Source: Haberlea rhodopensis | Lineage: Eukaryota > Streptophyta > Magnoliopsida > Lamiales > Gesneriaceae | Direction of reading: 5' to 3' | Assembly (NCBI GenBank): GCA_907163345.1 | Contig: CAJQUN010001191.1 | Span: forward strand, 1-64,000 | Length of the DNA: 64,000 bases | Shown here: positions 37,127 to 49,334 of the stretch, one piece after another | How the letters are laid out: the number at the start of each line of letters is the position of its first letter | How positions within the stretch are numbered: the stretch's first letter is position 1 | Position numbers and translations under genes: made by a program | The notes under the pieces: generated by a model | What the model was told of the DNA's origin: nothing | Seen by the model: the letters and a program-made list of their open reading frames with translations, nothing else | The model's database searches: none

Positions 37127-37344
37127 CGATCGATCGCTAGACTCATACCGATCGATCGGTAAAAAGGGGAAAGTAAGGCGGTTCATGTACCGATCGATCG
37201 CTGAAAGCGACCGATCGATCGGTGAAATGCCGTAGCATTTTTGAGAAATTCAAACATTTAAGCGATCGATCGCTAGCTTCTTACCGACCGATCGCTAGGG
37301 TTGTTTGTTTGGACCGATCGATCGCTAGCGTGACCGATCGATCG
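37127..37344. promoter_or_regulatory. Four pairs of CGATCGATCG-type palindromes in the solo LTR
   Basis: Starts 37127/37149, 37191/37212, 37263/37285 and 37315/37335, spacing 22, 21, 22 and 20 bp. The site at 37285 reads CGACCGATCG. Flanks differ from those of the Athila-like LTR (sites continue into GCTAG or GGTA). Confidence 0.72.
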
Positions 37345-37695
37345 GTAGACTTAAAATGTTATATTTTGTAACTTTTGATATTGATGCCTATGATAACATG
37401 ATATATTATTGGCATTGTTGTAGCACCATCACAGGGGACAGGACAACGAGGCAATTAGCCCGTGACGACTGTTTATCTCGTTTGTGTCGCTTTACAGGTA
37501 CGTGTTGACGTACGGAGTATAGATATTTTGTGATGATGTTATGAGATTGATATCATATGAATTGTGTTGTGTTGGTATCATATGATTGGTAGTATCATAT
37601 GCATGTACATTCATGGATATCATGTGTTTGAGATGGATGAGGTATATGCTTTAGCATTAGAGGTATACGCCTGGTTTGGGTATATGCTCGGGTAT

Positions 37696-39807
37696 TGTGA
37701 TGCCCAGTTTATTCTGTTTATATTTAATTTTTAAATTGTAAATTATGGGATAATTTACGTGATTAAATTATGGACCTCGTATTTTGGGGCAGGCTATATT
37801 ATTTGTGCTCACATGGAACTTTAGCATAATTTTATTTTTTTGGGGGATTTGTGAAGAATTAAATTAACTTGAAAATATTTAATTGGAAGTGGAGAATTAT
37901 TTTTGTTTTGGGATGTATTATTGTAGGTGAATTTGTATTATTTTAAGAGGATTCTTCCCTTTTTATATCAAATAATCTCACACACACACACATACAAAAA
38001 ATCGAGCTCCTCCCCTCTTCCCCCAACCACAAAAATCGGCCAACCCCTCTCCTTCCCAAAGAAGAAATTCGAAGGTCCTCTTCAAGATTAGCTTGGAAAA
38101 CTCTTGTGGGTAAGTTTCCTCTCCCCCTTGGCCCTCTTTTCCCTAGCTTAATCTTGTGTTTGGATGTGTGTGTTGGTGGTGTAGGGTTCGAAAATTAGGG
38201 CTGGGGCAGGGGGGTTTTTGTTCGAAATTTTGGGGCTATGGGAGGGCTAGGCTTGGCCTTTATTTGGTATGGATTTTGATGTGTTTTGATTTGTTATTTG
38301 AAAGGAAAAGGAATTGCATTTTCAAGTGTGTGCAGAATGTGTGTTTAGTGTGTGCTAGAAAGTGTGTGTTAGTGTGTGTGCGTGAATTGTGTGCAGAATT
38401 TTGTGCTTAGTAGGTGTTGGAAAATGGTGTGTGGATGTTGTGTGCATGGGTTTGGATATATTAACATGGGAATATATGAGTTTGTCATGTATAAAGGTAC
38501 CCCTTGATGTAATGACGTTACGAACGATGATTACGCAAATTGAATGTGACTTATCATATCTTGATGTATGTATATGCTACAATTTGAGGATGTTGAGTTA
38601 GTAGAATACAATATTGAAAGGATAATTGTTGGGGGGGGGGGGATTATGTTTTATGTATATCACCTTGTGGAAATATTGATTCTTATATTGAGTTGTTGGT
38701 TTATTACAGAACCTTCTAGAGCATCTGGACAGCGAGGAGGATAGCTTGAACTTCATCGTTGGAGCTGAGGTACGTAGTGACGTACAAGCATGGGTGATTA
38801 TGTTTTCCACCGTGTTGTTGAAAAGCGAAGTGTCGCTTAGGTATAGGGTCGTTTCTATGATTGAGCGACGTGATATTACTATGTATGGGTCACCGCTGAG
38901 GCGAGTGATGTGTTTATTTAGAGGTCGCCACTAGTGTGTGCGATGTGATTGTGTTGTGTTGAATATACAGAGGGGTCACCGCTGAGGCGAGTGATGTGTT
39001 TATTTAGAGGTCGCCACTAGTGTGTGCGATGTGATTGTGTTGTGTTGAATATACAGAGGGGTCACCGCTGAGGCGAGTGATGTGTTTATTTAGAGGTCGC
39101 CACTAGTGTGTGCGATGTGATTGTGTTGTGTTGGATATACAGAGGGGTCACCGCTGAGGCGAGTGATGTGTTTATTTACGGGTCGCCACTAGAGTGTGCG
39201 ATGTGATTATGTCGTGTGTTGAACAGCCTTAGAAACTAATGCTATGTATAACGAGTGATTAAGTGATAGATGTGCGAGGGCAGGAACGATCGAGATTTCA
39301 CCATGTTCTAATAGACTCAGGAAGTGCCCTGTTATCTTATAGAATTACATTCTGTACATTTATCTTGTATATTCATGTTATTCGTTATATTGTTATGCTT
39401 ACCCCGTGTGGAGGCTGTTTCCGTGGAAAACAGGTGCAGGTGTAACTTTTGAAGGATCTGGGAGATTGTCGACACGCCTAGAAAGATATCCAGAGGGACT
39501 TGGACTAGGTTTTATAGCTGAATAGTTATAGGGACCTTTTTGATGTCGTTATTTTGGTCATGTATAACTTTACAGCATCTCCTTTTGTTTAGATCCTTTT
39601 CTTCCCTGGCTGGGACTTACTTTTAGTTTGATTTTGTTTAGTATTGTGATTTCCCTGGCTGGGAATTGTTTTTTATGTTTGGTTTATTTCCGGATAGCCA
39701 AATTTAAGGCGAAACTCTGCCGAAATTTTTGTAAACCTCTCTACCTAAGTTTTGATTTTAGGTGTTCATTTGACTACTATTGTTGTTATCGCTAATAGGG
39801 TCTTACA
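37696..39807 (+). repeat. 5' LTR of the Tekay element
   Basis: 2112 bp, TGTGATGCCC...GGTCTTACA. Contains an (AC)n run near 37980, a G-run at about 38630-38641 and four 86-bp tandem units. Confidence 0.93.
38887..39230. repeat. 86-bp tandem repeat, four units, in the 5' Tekay LTR
   Basis: Units begin GGGTCACCGCTGAGGCGAGT at 38887, 38973, 39059 and 39145. The last unit differs slightly (ACGGGTCGCC). Confidence 0.93.
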
Positions 39808-39811
39808 TTGG

Positions 39812-39823
39812 TGGTATCAGAGC
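39812..39823 (+). promoter_or_regulatory. Primer-binding site, initiator tRNA-Met type
   Basis: TGGTATCAGAGC, 4 nt after the 5' LTR, is complementary to the 3' end of plant initiator tRNA-Met and primes minus-strand synthesis. Confidence 0.9.
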
Positions 39824-40108
39824 AGTGGTTTGATGTCTGGGCTAGCTAACTGTCTAGTGTGAATTGGGATCAGTGGTTCCAAGTTAGCGTGTGGACATGA
39901 GAAAAATTCTAGCGTGAATTGTGGTTTGTGGTTAGATATTGGGCTAGTTAAAGGTCTAACAAAAAAAAAAATGATTTCATTGTGAATGTGCCCATGTGTG
40001 GGCAAGCATGCTGTGTGATACTGCTGATTAAATGATCTTAGTTGCTAATGCTTTGATGGCATAACCATGTTGGTTATGTGATATTGAATTTTATGTATTG
40101 TTGTTAAC

Positions 40109-43100
40109 ATGTGTGTTTTCAGCATGGCAGCTATTGAACCAGAGCATCTACCTGAAGTTGTAGGGGATGCCGTGAGTGTTAATGCCTCCATTGGACAGGC
40201 GAATCCTTTACCCCAGCCACCTGTGGGCCAAGGACCCGATGAGCAGTTGTTACTGCCGGGGGAGTTGAGCTTGACTCAGTTCCTGAGTTACCATCCGCCG
40301 CGTTTTGAGGGCACTGAATCAGGATAGGAGGCTGAAGAGTGGTTAGAAAGAATCGAACAGATCTATGTTTCAGCGCCTTGTGCTAAGTCTGTGTGGCTGA
40401 GGTTAGCAGAGTTTCAGCTTGCCAAGAAAGCATCTATGTGGTGGAAATCGACTGTTTTGGAAGCAAGGGCTAACGGTCATGTTACTGGTTGGGATTTCTT
40501 TCGTAAAAGGTTTTTGAGCAGGTATTTTTCTGCTGCTGCCAGAGAAATCAAGGAGGATGAGTTTATGAATCTGAAACAGGGCAGTTTGGCAATATCTGAT
40601 TACGCTATACAGCATTCTTCACTGCTGAGGTATGTGCCCCACATTGCTACTGACACTCATGCGAAGATGAGGCATTTTATCAAGGGACTGCAGCCAGAAA
40701 TATTTGATCGAGTCTTATCTAACAACCCTACTTCTTTTGATGACGCATTGGTGCGAGCTGAGTTAGCTGAGATAGCAGTTAGTGTCTATAGGACAGTAGC
40801 ATTATCGCAAAAGACAACTGCAGAAAGTTTGAAACCTCGAGGGGAGTCATTTAAGGCTCGAGGAGCCTCATCTTCATCGCATCGATCTGGCGGGCGACGT
40901 TTTGATTCTCGCCGTCCCGTGGACTGCAGGGGTGTTGTACCTTCAGACCGAAGCCAAGTTAGTGGATCTCGGGAGTGTTTCAAGTGTGGAGGACCTCATT
41001 TGGTCCGAGATTGTGTTACTTGTTTTGAATGTGGGAGCTCGGGTCACATGGCCAGATTCTGTCCTAACCGTAGTGGGCGACAGGATTTCAGGGGAAATCG
41101 GGGCAGGAGTTCAGGAGGGTCAGTTCAGCAGCGACAACAGTTTGCACCTCGACCTTTTAGAGGGCAAATACAGGGGAGACCTCAGGGACAGGTATATGCA
41201 CTGAATAGGGAACAAGCCGAGGCTGCTCGAGAACAGGTTATTGCTGGTAAGTGTTTCTTATGTACTTACCCTGCTCTTATTCTTATGGATTCTGGTGCGT
41301 CGCATTCATTTATATCATTGAGCTTTGTCACTAAGTATCATATGTGTTCGTCCCCGTTGCCCATGCCTCTTACTGTCTCGACACCCACGGGGAATGATGT
41401 GTTGGCTACTAGAGTTCTCACTGATTGTACTATCTGTTATGAGGACAACGAGCTGCGAGCAGACTTGATTGTATTAGACATGTCTGATTTTGATTGTATT
41501 GTGGGGATTGACGTGTTGAGCAGATATTGGGCCACGATTGATTGTTATCAGCGTACAGTAGAGTTCCAAATAGATCAAGGAAGTAGATGGACGTTTTATG
41601 GGAAGGGTTCTTAGCCCCGAGTTCCGTTGATATCTGCAGTTAGAATGTCGAAGTTGTTGAACCAAGGTAGTACGTGATACTTTATTTACACTTTGATTGA
41701 TGCTGATCAGGTAGAGGTGAACATTACTGACATTCCTGTGGTTGCCGATTTTCCGGATGTGTTTCCCGAGGAAATTCCGGGTTTTCCACCAGTCCGCGAA
41801 GTAGAGTTCGGAATTGAACTAGTACCAGATGTGTCTCCAATTTCTCGTGCACCGTATAGAATGGCACCAGTTGAACTAAGAGAATTGAAGGCTCATTTGC
41901 AAGATTTGATTGACCAGGGTTATATACGCCATAGTCTGTCACCTTGGGGTGCTCCTGTGTTATTTGTCAAAAAGAAGGATGGCTCCATGCGCCTGTGCAT
42001 AGACTACCGGCAACTTAATAAAGTAACAGTGAAGAATAAATATCCTCTCCCTCGTATCGACGATTTATTTGATCAATTGCAGGGAACCTCTGTTTATTCT
42101 AATATTGATTTACGGTCGGGATACCATCAGATCCGGGTAAGGGATGAGGATATACAGAAGACTGCATTCCGGACACGATATGGTCATTTTGAGTTCTTAG
42201 TCATGCCTTTTGGACTAACGAATGCACCGGCTGTTTTTATGGACTTGATGAATCGGATATTTCAGCCATACCTGGATCGATTTGTGATAGTATTTATCGA
42301 TGATATTCTGGTTTTTTCGAAGAATGATTCAGAGCATGCATCACATTTGAGGATGGTACTGCAGATTTTGAGGGACATATATTTGTATGCCAAACTAAGT
42401 AAATGTGAATTCTGGTTGGATAAGGTAATATTCCTCGGCCATGTGATTTCAAGAGAAGGGATAGCTGTTGATCCAAGGAAGGTAGAAGCAGTGTTACAGT
42501 GGCGTGCTCCGACTTCGGTACCGGAGATTCGTAGTCTCTTGGGTCTGGCTGGGTATTACCGACGATTTATTGAAGGGTTCTCAAAAGTTGCTAAGCCATT
42601 GACACAGTTGACACAGAAGGGAGTTAAATTTCAGTGGTTTGAAGCATGTGAAAAGGGTTTTCAAGAGTTAAAGCGGCGTTTAACCACCGCTCCTGTATTG
42701 ATCATTCCGACGGAGAACGAGAGATTTGTGCTATATACTGATGCATCCTTGCAAGGTTTGGGTTGTGTTTTGATGCAGGATAAGCACGTTATCGCTTATG
42801 CCTCGAGACAGTTAAAGCCACATGAGACAAGATATCCAGTTCATGACCTGGAATTGGCTGCCATTGTTTACGCATTGAAGATATGGCGCCATTATTTGTA
42901 CGTCGTGAAGTTTACTATCTTTACAGATCATAAGAGTCTGAAATTTCTTTTTACTCAAGCAATTGATTATGAGGCAGAGGAGGTGGATGGATCTATTAAA
43001 AGCCTACGACTGTGAAATTGAATATCACCCTGGTCGGGCTAACCTGACAGCCGACGCTTTGAGTCGTAAGGTTGGCCATACTGCTGATGTTGTGAGCCGT

Positions 43101-44629
43101 CTGTCGACGTTGATGACCTCCTACTGTCAGTTAGGATATGATTTCGACATCTCTGAATCTCCTGTGCGAGTATCGACACTCTTAGCAGAACCAGATATTT
43201 TTGAGACTATCAGAGGGGCTCAGAGGACCGATGATGAGATTCAAAGATGGGCAAGTTTGATTTTACAACAAAAAGCATCTAAATTCAAAATGGCTGGGGA
43301 TGGTAGCTTGCGGTTATGTGATCGCTGGGTAGTTCCTGATACACCTGGACTACGCCAAGACTTATTACAGCGGGCTCATTGTAGCAGATACAGTATACAT
43401 CCTGGTGGCAAGAAAATGTACCGAGACTTCTGTTCCCACTTTGGTGGAAGCGAATGAAACAGGATGTGGCCAAGTTTGTGAAAAGGTGTTTGATATGTCA
43501 GCAAGTGAAGGCAGAGAGAAAAAGACCAGGTGGAGAATTACAGAGTTTAGAAGTACCAACTTGGAAATGGGATCATATATCGATGGATTTTGTGACTCAT
43601 TTGCCGAAAACTCCTTCAGGGTATGATGCTATTTGGGTCATTATTGACAGGTTATCTAAAGTTGCACACTTCATACCGTATAATATGAGCTTTACGTTTG
43701 TAAAGATGGCTCAATTGTATATTCGAGATGTGGTTCGACTACATGGCATCCCAGTATCTATTATCTCTGATAGGGATCCGAGATTTACCTCCCATTTCTG
43801 GGAAGGACTGCAGGCAGCTATGGGGACCGAAGTGAGACTAAGCACAGCTTATCACCCTCAGACTGATGGACAGACTGAGCGTACAATTCAGACGCTGGAG
43901 GACATGTTACGTGCATGTGTGTTAGAATTTGAGTCTACCTGGCAAGATTCTCTACCGTTGGTCGAGTTTTCATACAATAATAGCTATCAAGCAAGCATCC
44001 AGATGGCTCCTTTTGAGGCCTTGTATGGGCGACGTTGCAGATCCCCTTTATGTTGGGATTATGTGGACAGGACACCTGTGGGTGGACCTGAGATGATTAG
44101 AGAGACGGAAGAGAAAGTGAAACTGATACGGCAAAGGATGAAAGCATCGCAGGATAGACAGGCTGCTTATGCTAATAAACGACGCCGACCTTTGGAATTT
44201 CAGGTGGGTGACCGAGTGTTTTTGAAAATATCTCCGTTCAGAGGCGTGGTACGATTTGGTATGAGAGGCAAGTTATCGCCGCGGTATGTTGACCCGTATG
44301 AAATATTACAGCGTGTTGGTACTCTGGCATACAGATTGGCATTGCTGCCCTCTTTATCTGGCATATATGACGTATTTCATGTATCGATGTTACGAAAGTA
44401 TGAGCCTGATCCTTCACATGTGTTGCAACCTTCCGAGGTACAGTTGGATTCGGATGTTTCTTATGTTGAGTGTCCTATTCGGATTCTAGATCGGGCCGAT
44501 CGTAAACTTCGCAGTAAAGTGATTCCTATGGTTAAAGTCCAGTGGGAAAGAAGGGGTGTCGAGGAGGCAACGTGGGAAACGGAGCAACACATGTTACTTC
44601 ACTATCCTGAGCTATTTGCTGGTATGTAA
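40109..44629 (+). pseudogene. Tekay gag-pol polyprotein, disabled
   Basis: Domain order: gag (RLAEFQLAKKASMWWKS), two zinc knuckles (CFKCGGPHLVRDC and CFECGSSGHMARFC, about 40976-41065), aspartic protease with DSGASHSFIS (about 41290), reverse transcriptase with FIDDIL (about 42295), RNase H (YTDASLQGLGCVL, about 42735), integrase with an HHCC zinc finger and the D, D, E residues in MDFVTHLP, ISDRDPRFTSHFW and QTDGQTERTIQ, and a C-terminal chromodomain (about 44455-44620, VQWERRGVEEATWE). The chromodomain would direct insertion to marked chromatin. Breaks: TAG near 40325, TAG at 41612-41614, TGA near 41675, a +1 shift near 42965 and a compensating -1 shift near 43440 at a T-run. The ATG of MAAIEPEH at 40124 is an equally likely start. 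Confidence 0.93.
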
Positions 44630-44682
44630 ATATTTACTTTGGCTTTTCTGGTAAGCGTAAATTCAAATTTCGGGGACGAAAT

Positions 44683-44700
44683 CTTTTAGTAGGGGAGAAC
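44683..44700 (+). promoter_or_regulatory. Polypurine tract of the Tekay element
   Basis: GTAGGGGAGAAC directly precedes the 3' LTR start, as expected for plus-strand priming. Confidence 0.8.
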
Positions 44701-46801
44701 TGTGATGCCCAGTTTATTCTGTTTATATTTAATTTTTAAATTGTAAATTATGGGATAATTTACGTGATTAAATTATGGACCTCGTATTTTGGGGCAGGCT
44801 ATATTATTTGTGCTCACATGGAACTTTAGCATAATTTTATTTTATTGGGGGGTTTGTGAAGAATTAAATTAACTTGAAAATATTTAATTGGAAGTGGAGA
44901 ATTATTTTTGTTTTGGGATGTAGTATTGTAGGTGAATTTGTATTATTTTAAGAGGATTCTTCCCTTTTTATATCAAATAATCTCACACACACACACATAC
45001 AAAAAATCGAGCTCCTCCCCTCTTCCCCCAACCACAAAAAATCGGCCAACCCCTCTCCTTCCCAAAGAAGAAATTCGAAGGTCCTCTTCAAGATTAGCTT
45101 GGAAAACTCTTGTGGGTAAGTTTCCTCTCCCCCTTGGCCCTCTTTTCCCTAGCCTAATCTTGTGTTTGGATGTGTGTGTTGGTGGTGTAGGGTTCGAAAA
45201 TTAGGGCTGGGGCAGCGGGGGTTTTTGTTCGAAAATTTGGGGCTATGGGAGGGCTAGGCTTGGCCTTTATTTGGTATGGATTTTGATGTGTTTTGATTTG
45301 TTAATTGAAAGGAAAAGGAATTGCATTTTCAAGTGTGTGCAGAATGTGTGTTTAGTGTGTGCTGGAAAGTGTGTGTGCGTGAATTGTGTGCAGAATTTGT
45401 GCTTAGTAGGTGTTGGAAAATGGTGTGTGGATGTTGTGTGCATGTGTTTGGATATATTAACATGGGAAGATATGAGTTTGTCATGTATAAAGGTACCCCT
45501 TGATGTAATGATGTTACGAACGATGATTACGCAAATTGAATGTGACTTATCATATCTTGATGTATGTATATGCTATAATTTGAGGATGTTGAGTTAGTAG
45601 AATACTATATTGAAAGGATAATTGTTGGGGGGGGGGATTATGTTTTATGTATATCACCTTGTGGAAATATTGATTCTTATATTGAGTTGTTGGTTTATTA
45701 AAGAACCTTCTAGGGCATCTGGACAGCGAGGAGGATAGCTTGAACTTCATCGTTGGAGCTGAGATACGTAGTGACGTACAAGCATAGGTGATTATGTTTT
45801 CCACCGTGTTGTTGAAAAGCGAAGTGTCGCTTAGGTATATGGTCGTTTCTATGATTGAGCGACGTGATATTAGTATGTATGGGTCACCGCTGAGGCGAGT
45901 GATGTGTTTATTTAGAGGTCGCCACTAGTGTGTGCGATGTGATTGTGTTGTGTTGAATATACAGAGGGGTCACCGCTGAGGCGAGTGATGTGTTTATTTA
46001 GAGGTCGCCACTAGTGTGTGCGATGTGATTGTGTTGTGTTGAATATACAGAGGGGTCACCGCTGAGGCGAGTGATGTGTTTATTTAGAGGTCGCCACTAG
46101 TGTGTGCGATGTGATTGTGTTGTGTTGGATATACAGAGGGGTCACCGCTGAGGCGAGTGATGTGTTTATTTACGGGTCGCCACTAGAGTGTGCGATGTGA
46201 TTATGCCGTGTGTTGAACAGTCTTAGAAACTAATGCTATGTATAACGAGTGATTAAGTGATAGATGTGCGATGGCAGGAACAATCGAGATTTCACCATGT
46301 TCTAATAGACTCAGGAAGTGCCATGTTATCTTATAGAATTACATTCTGTACATTTATATTGTATATTCATGTTATTCGTTATATTGTTATGCTTACCCCG
46401 TGTGGGGGCTGTTTCCGTGGAAAACAGGTGCAGGTGTAACTTTTGAAGGATCTGGGAGATTGTCGACACGCCTAGAAAGATATCCAGAGGGACTTGGACT
46501 AGGTTTTATAGCTGAATAGTTATAGGGACCTTTTTGATGTTGTTATTTTGGTCATGTATAACTTTACAGCATCTCCTTTTGTTTAGATCCTTTTCTTCCC
46601 TGGCTGGGACTTACTTTTAGTTTGATTTTGTTTAGTATTGTGATTTCCCTGGCTGGGAATTGTTTTTGATGTTTGGTTTATTTCCGGATAGCCAAATTTA
46701 AGGCCAAACTCTGCCGAAATTTTTGTAAACCTCTCTACCTAAGTTTTGATTTTAGGTGTTCATTTGACTACTATTGTTGTTATCGCTAATAGGGTCTTAC
46801 A
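44701..46801 (+). repeat. 3' LTR of the Tekay element
   Basis: 2101 bp, matches 37696-39807 nearly base for base, including four 86-bp tandem units starting at 45881, 45967, 46053 and 46139. Confidence 0.93.
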
Positions 46802-48140
46802 GGTATGCTACATATACGTTAGCATTGGAGATATACGTCTGGTTTGGGTATATGCTCGGGTATGCTACATATAGTTGGTATGAGAGATATACGCCGATTT
46901 TTGGGTATATACTCTGGCTATTATCACATATGAGTACGGTACTATGATGTGTGTTGCTAATATGAAGATGTGATGTGGTTCCACTGACATATTGAGCTGA
47001 GATAGACATATCATATTGGTCTCGTGATAATAGGGTGATAATTGAGACATGTCGACATGGTGCATTGGTTGATGCATGAGATAGAGCATTCACATTGGAT
47101 ATGATGTTTATTGTGCTTTATCATTGATATTGTGTTTTGATATTGCACAAAGATAATGGTTTATCTATACTCACGTTGTGTGGATGTTTCTGTAGGATTT
47201 CATAGACGTGGGAATCGTGAGTCTTATTCCGCTGCGAGGTGAACCACTGCATAGGAGTTGTACCGACTTAGGTTGTTATGTATACACGTGATGTATATGT
47301 GAATAGGGACTTTTGTACTTGTGGTTTTGTACATTTGTAATAACCTAGTAGTAAGAAACTCTTAAACAGTGTATGGATTACTTAATTCTGACTCACATAT
47401 GTATTTTCAATTGAATACATAATGGATTAAGTAACGAGGACCCCACAATAGCAACCGGTTACTTGCTGTAATAGGTGACTATTGCGGAACTATAAATATA
47501 CCTGATGAGAGTCCAAGAAAGAGAAGCGATCAGATTCGAAAACACCAGTAGCAAACAGAGAAGAAAAGTGCGAGGGAATCAAGAGTGAAATCAATGCTGA
47601 AGAGAATTTATGAAGTCTAATACACTGTAATGCATAAGAGTGTTTAGATGTGAATTCTAGAGAATTGTATGGTGGATTCTTGATTGAAGATAATCAATAT
47701 CATTGACTCCCGTGGAAGTAAGCGTTATTGGCCGAACCACGTAAATCGGTGTTGTTCATTTCTTCTAGCTTCATTTCTATAGTTTGTTTTCTGATTGTGT
47801 GATCGTTAATTCATTGTTGAATTCTTGCTGAGTGATTGTTCAAATTATATCCTTGATTTGTTCATTTCGTTCACTGCCATATTGACGCCATAAACTCAGA
47901 ATCGAAGCACTAACTTCACTGATCAATGCCATATTCGTTAGTGGAAGGGTGAATTGTGATGTGATAATTCATTGTTGATCGTGCAAAATATGTGTATTCG
48001 ATTACTATCTTGAATGCATGTGTATCAAGAATCTTGATTAGGTTGAAGTCATTAATTCACAACAATTGGTGTCGTCTTTGGGAAACACATTCACGTCTAC
48101 GTTTCTTGTTCTTTTCTTGACTGAATCTTCATCAAGAAAC

Positions 48141-48925
48141 ATGATTACTAAGATAAAAGTTGCATGGTTCGATGGCAAAGGTGATTTCAGACTATGGAGG
48201 CGAAGAATGTATGAAATCCCCGTACAACAGAAAGTTGCGAAAGCCCTTGGTGGTTTGAAGTTACTTCCTGAATCTTTAAATGATGAACAGAGGGGCGAGA
48301 TGATGGAATTGGCTTTCAGCACGCTCACGCTTCATTTGGATGATAAGGTGCTCCGGGAAGTTTCATCCGAAGACACGACAGCGGGTTTGTGGAGCAAACT
48401 TGAATCTTTTTACATGACTAAGTCCCTACAAGATAGGGTGTATTTGAAGGGGGAACTGTTTGGAAAGATGGTTGATTCTAGGTCTTTAAGTGAGAATCTT
48501 GATGACTACAATAAAATTCTCAATGACTTAGAAAATATTAGCATCAAGATTGAAGATGAAGACAAGGCTATCATACTACTGACTTCACTCCCAAAATCAT
48601 GCACTGTTTTTGTGGATATGATGAAGTATTCTAAGGAGACTTTATCTTTGGATCACATACATAGAGCTCTAAAGTCCAAAGAAACAGAAGAGAAGATGGA
48701 AAATGAGTTCAAAGATTCGGGGCTGGTTTGTTTTCAAGAGAAAGGACTGGTCATTGCGAAGTTTGTGGCAAACATAATGAAAAACCTAAGTCAAAAATTA
48801 GGAGAGTAAAATGTTTCTATTGCCACAAGGATGGACATTGTAGGAGAAACTGTCATGAACTCAAGAATGAACCGGAGAAGCCAAAGGAGCAGGGGGGATG
48901 CAGCTGTGGTGCACGAAGAGTATGA
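48141..48925 (+). pseudogene. Copia gag (UBN2 type) with zinc knuckle, frameshifted
   Basis: The N-terminal part MITKIKVAWFDGKGDFRLWR and AGLWSKLESFYMTKSLQDRV is the usual copia gag fold. The frame breaks at a T-run near 48732 and resumes with a CCHC knuckle CFYCHKDGHCRRNC (48812-48853). Gag would coat element RNA. The start at 48141 is preferred because the gag homology begins there. Confidence 0.85.
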
Positions 48926-49330
48926 TGGTGCAGAAGTGTTGTGTATGACAGCAACCAAGAAGAAAGCAGATTGTGATTGGGTTATGGATAGTGGGTGCAC
49001 GTTTCACATGACGGCAAACAGAGGCTGGTTTGAATCGTTCAAATCAACGGAAGGTGAACAAGTGTTCTTGGGAAACAACAAGACTTGCAAGGTGCATTGA
49101 ATTGGAAATGTCAGATTGAAATTTAACAATCAAATGTAATTCTTGGTGGTGTTCGCTATATACCTGAGCTCAAAAGTAATATGATTTCTTTGAGTTCTCT
49201 AGATCGTCACAGGTGCTCTTTCAGAGCCAACAATGGCACCATGACAGTACATAAAGGACTGGGAGTTATCATGGATGGAAAAATGAGAAATGGACTTTAC
49301 ATTCTACATGGAAACTCAAAGCAAGACTCT
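48850..49330 (+). pseudogene. Copia protease remnant
   Basis: WVMDSGCTFHMTANRGWFES near 48978-49035 holds the aspartic protease Asp-Ser-Gly triad. The frame shifts near 49100 and continues with SNMISLSSLDRHRCSF and NGLYILHGNS to about 49318. The rest of pol does not follow. Confidence 0.82.
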
Positions 49331-49334
49331 GTGT

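Larger units (their letters stand above)
37696..46801 (+). mobile_element. Tekay-type (chromovirus) Ty3/gypsy retrotransposon
   Basis: Complete structure: 5' LTR 37696-39807, primer site, gag-pol 40109-44629, polypurine tract, 3' LTR 44701-46801, and perfect 5-bp target duplication GGTAT at 37691-37695 and 46802-46806. The LTRs are nearly identical with a few dozen small differences at most. Coding is disabled by three in-frame stops and two single-base frameshifts. Confidence 0.95.
36365..47447 (+). mobile_element. Gypsy solo LTR, interrupted by Tekay element
   Basis: The pieces 36365-37695 and 46802-47447 join into a roughly 1.97-kb LTR that begins TGTAATGCCTCGAG and ends GGACCCCACA (TG...CA), with a chromovirus-like ACTCACGTTGTGTGG block near its 3' end. 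No internal region of its own remains, so it is a solo LTR formed by LTR-LTR recombination. It is flanked by ATAGCAGCC (36356-36364) and ATAGCAACC (47448-47456). It carries four CGATCGATCG-type pairs at 37127-37344. Confidence 0.75.

Noticed and set aside
38156..38410. Cys-rich small protein (also at 45321-45503)
   Set aside because: It is a frame through GTGTGT-rich LTR sequence and differs by frameshift between the two LTR copies.
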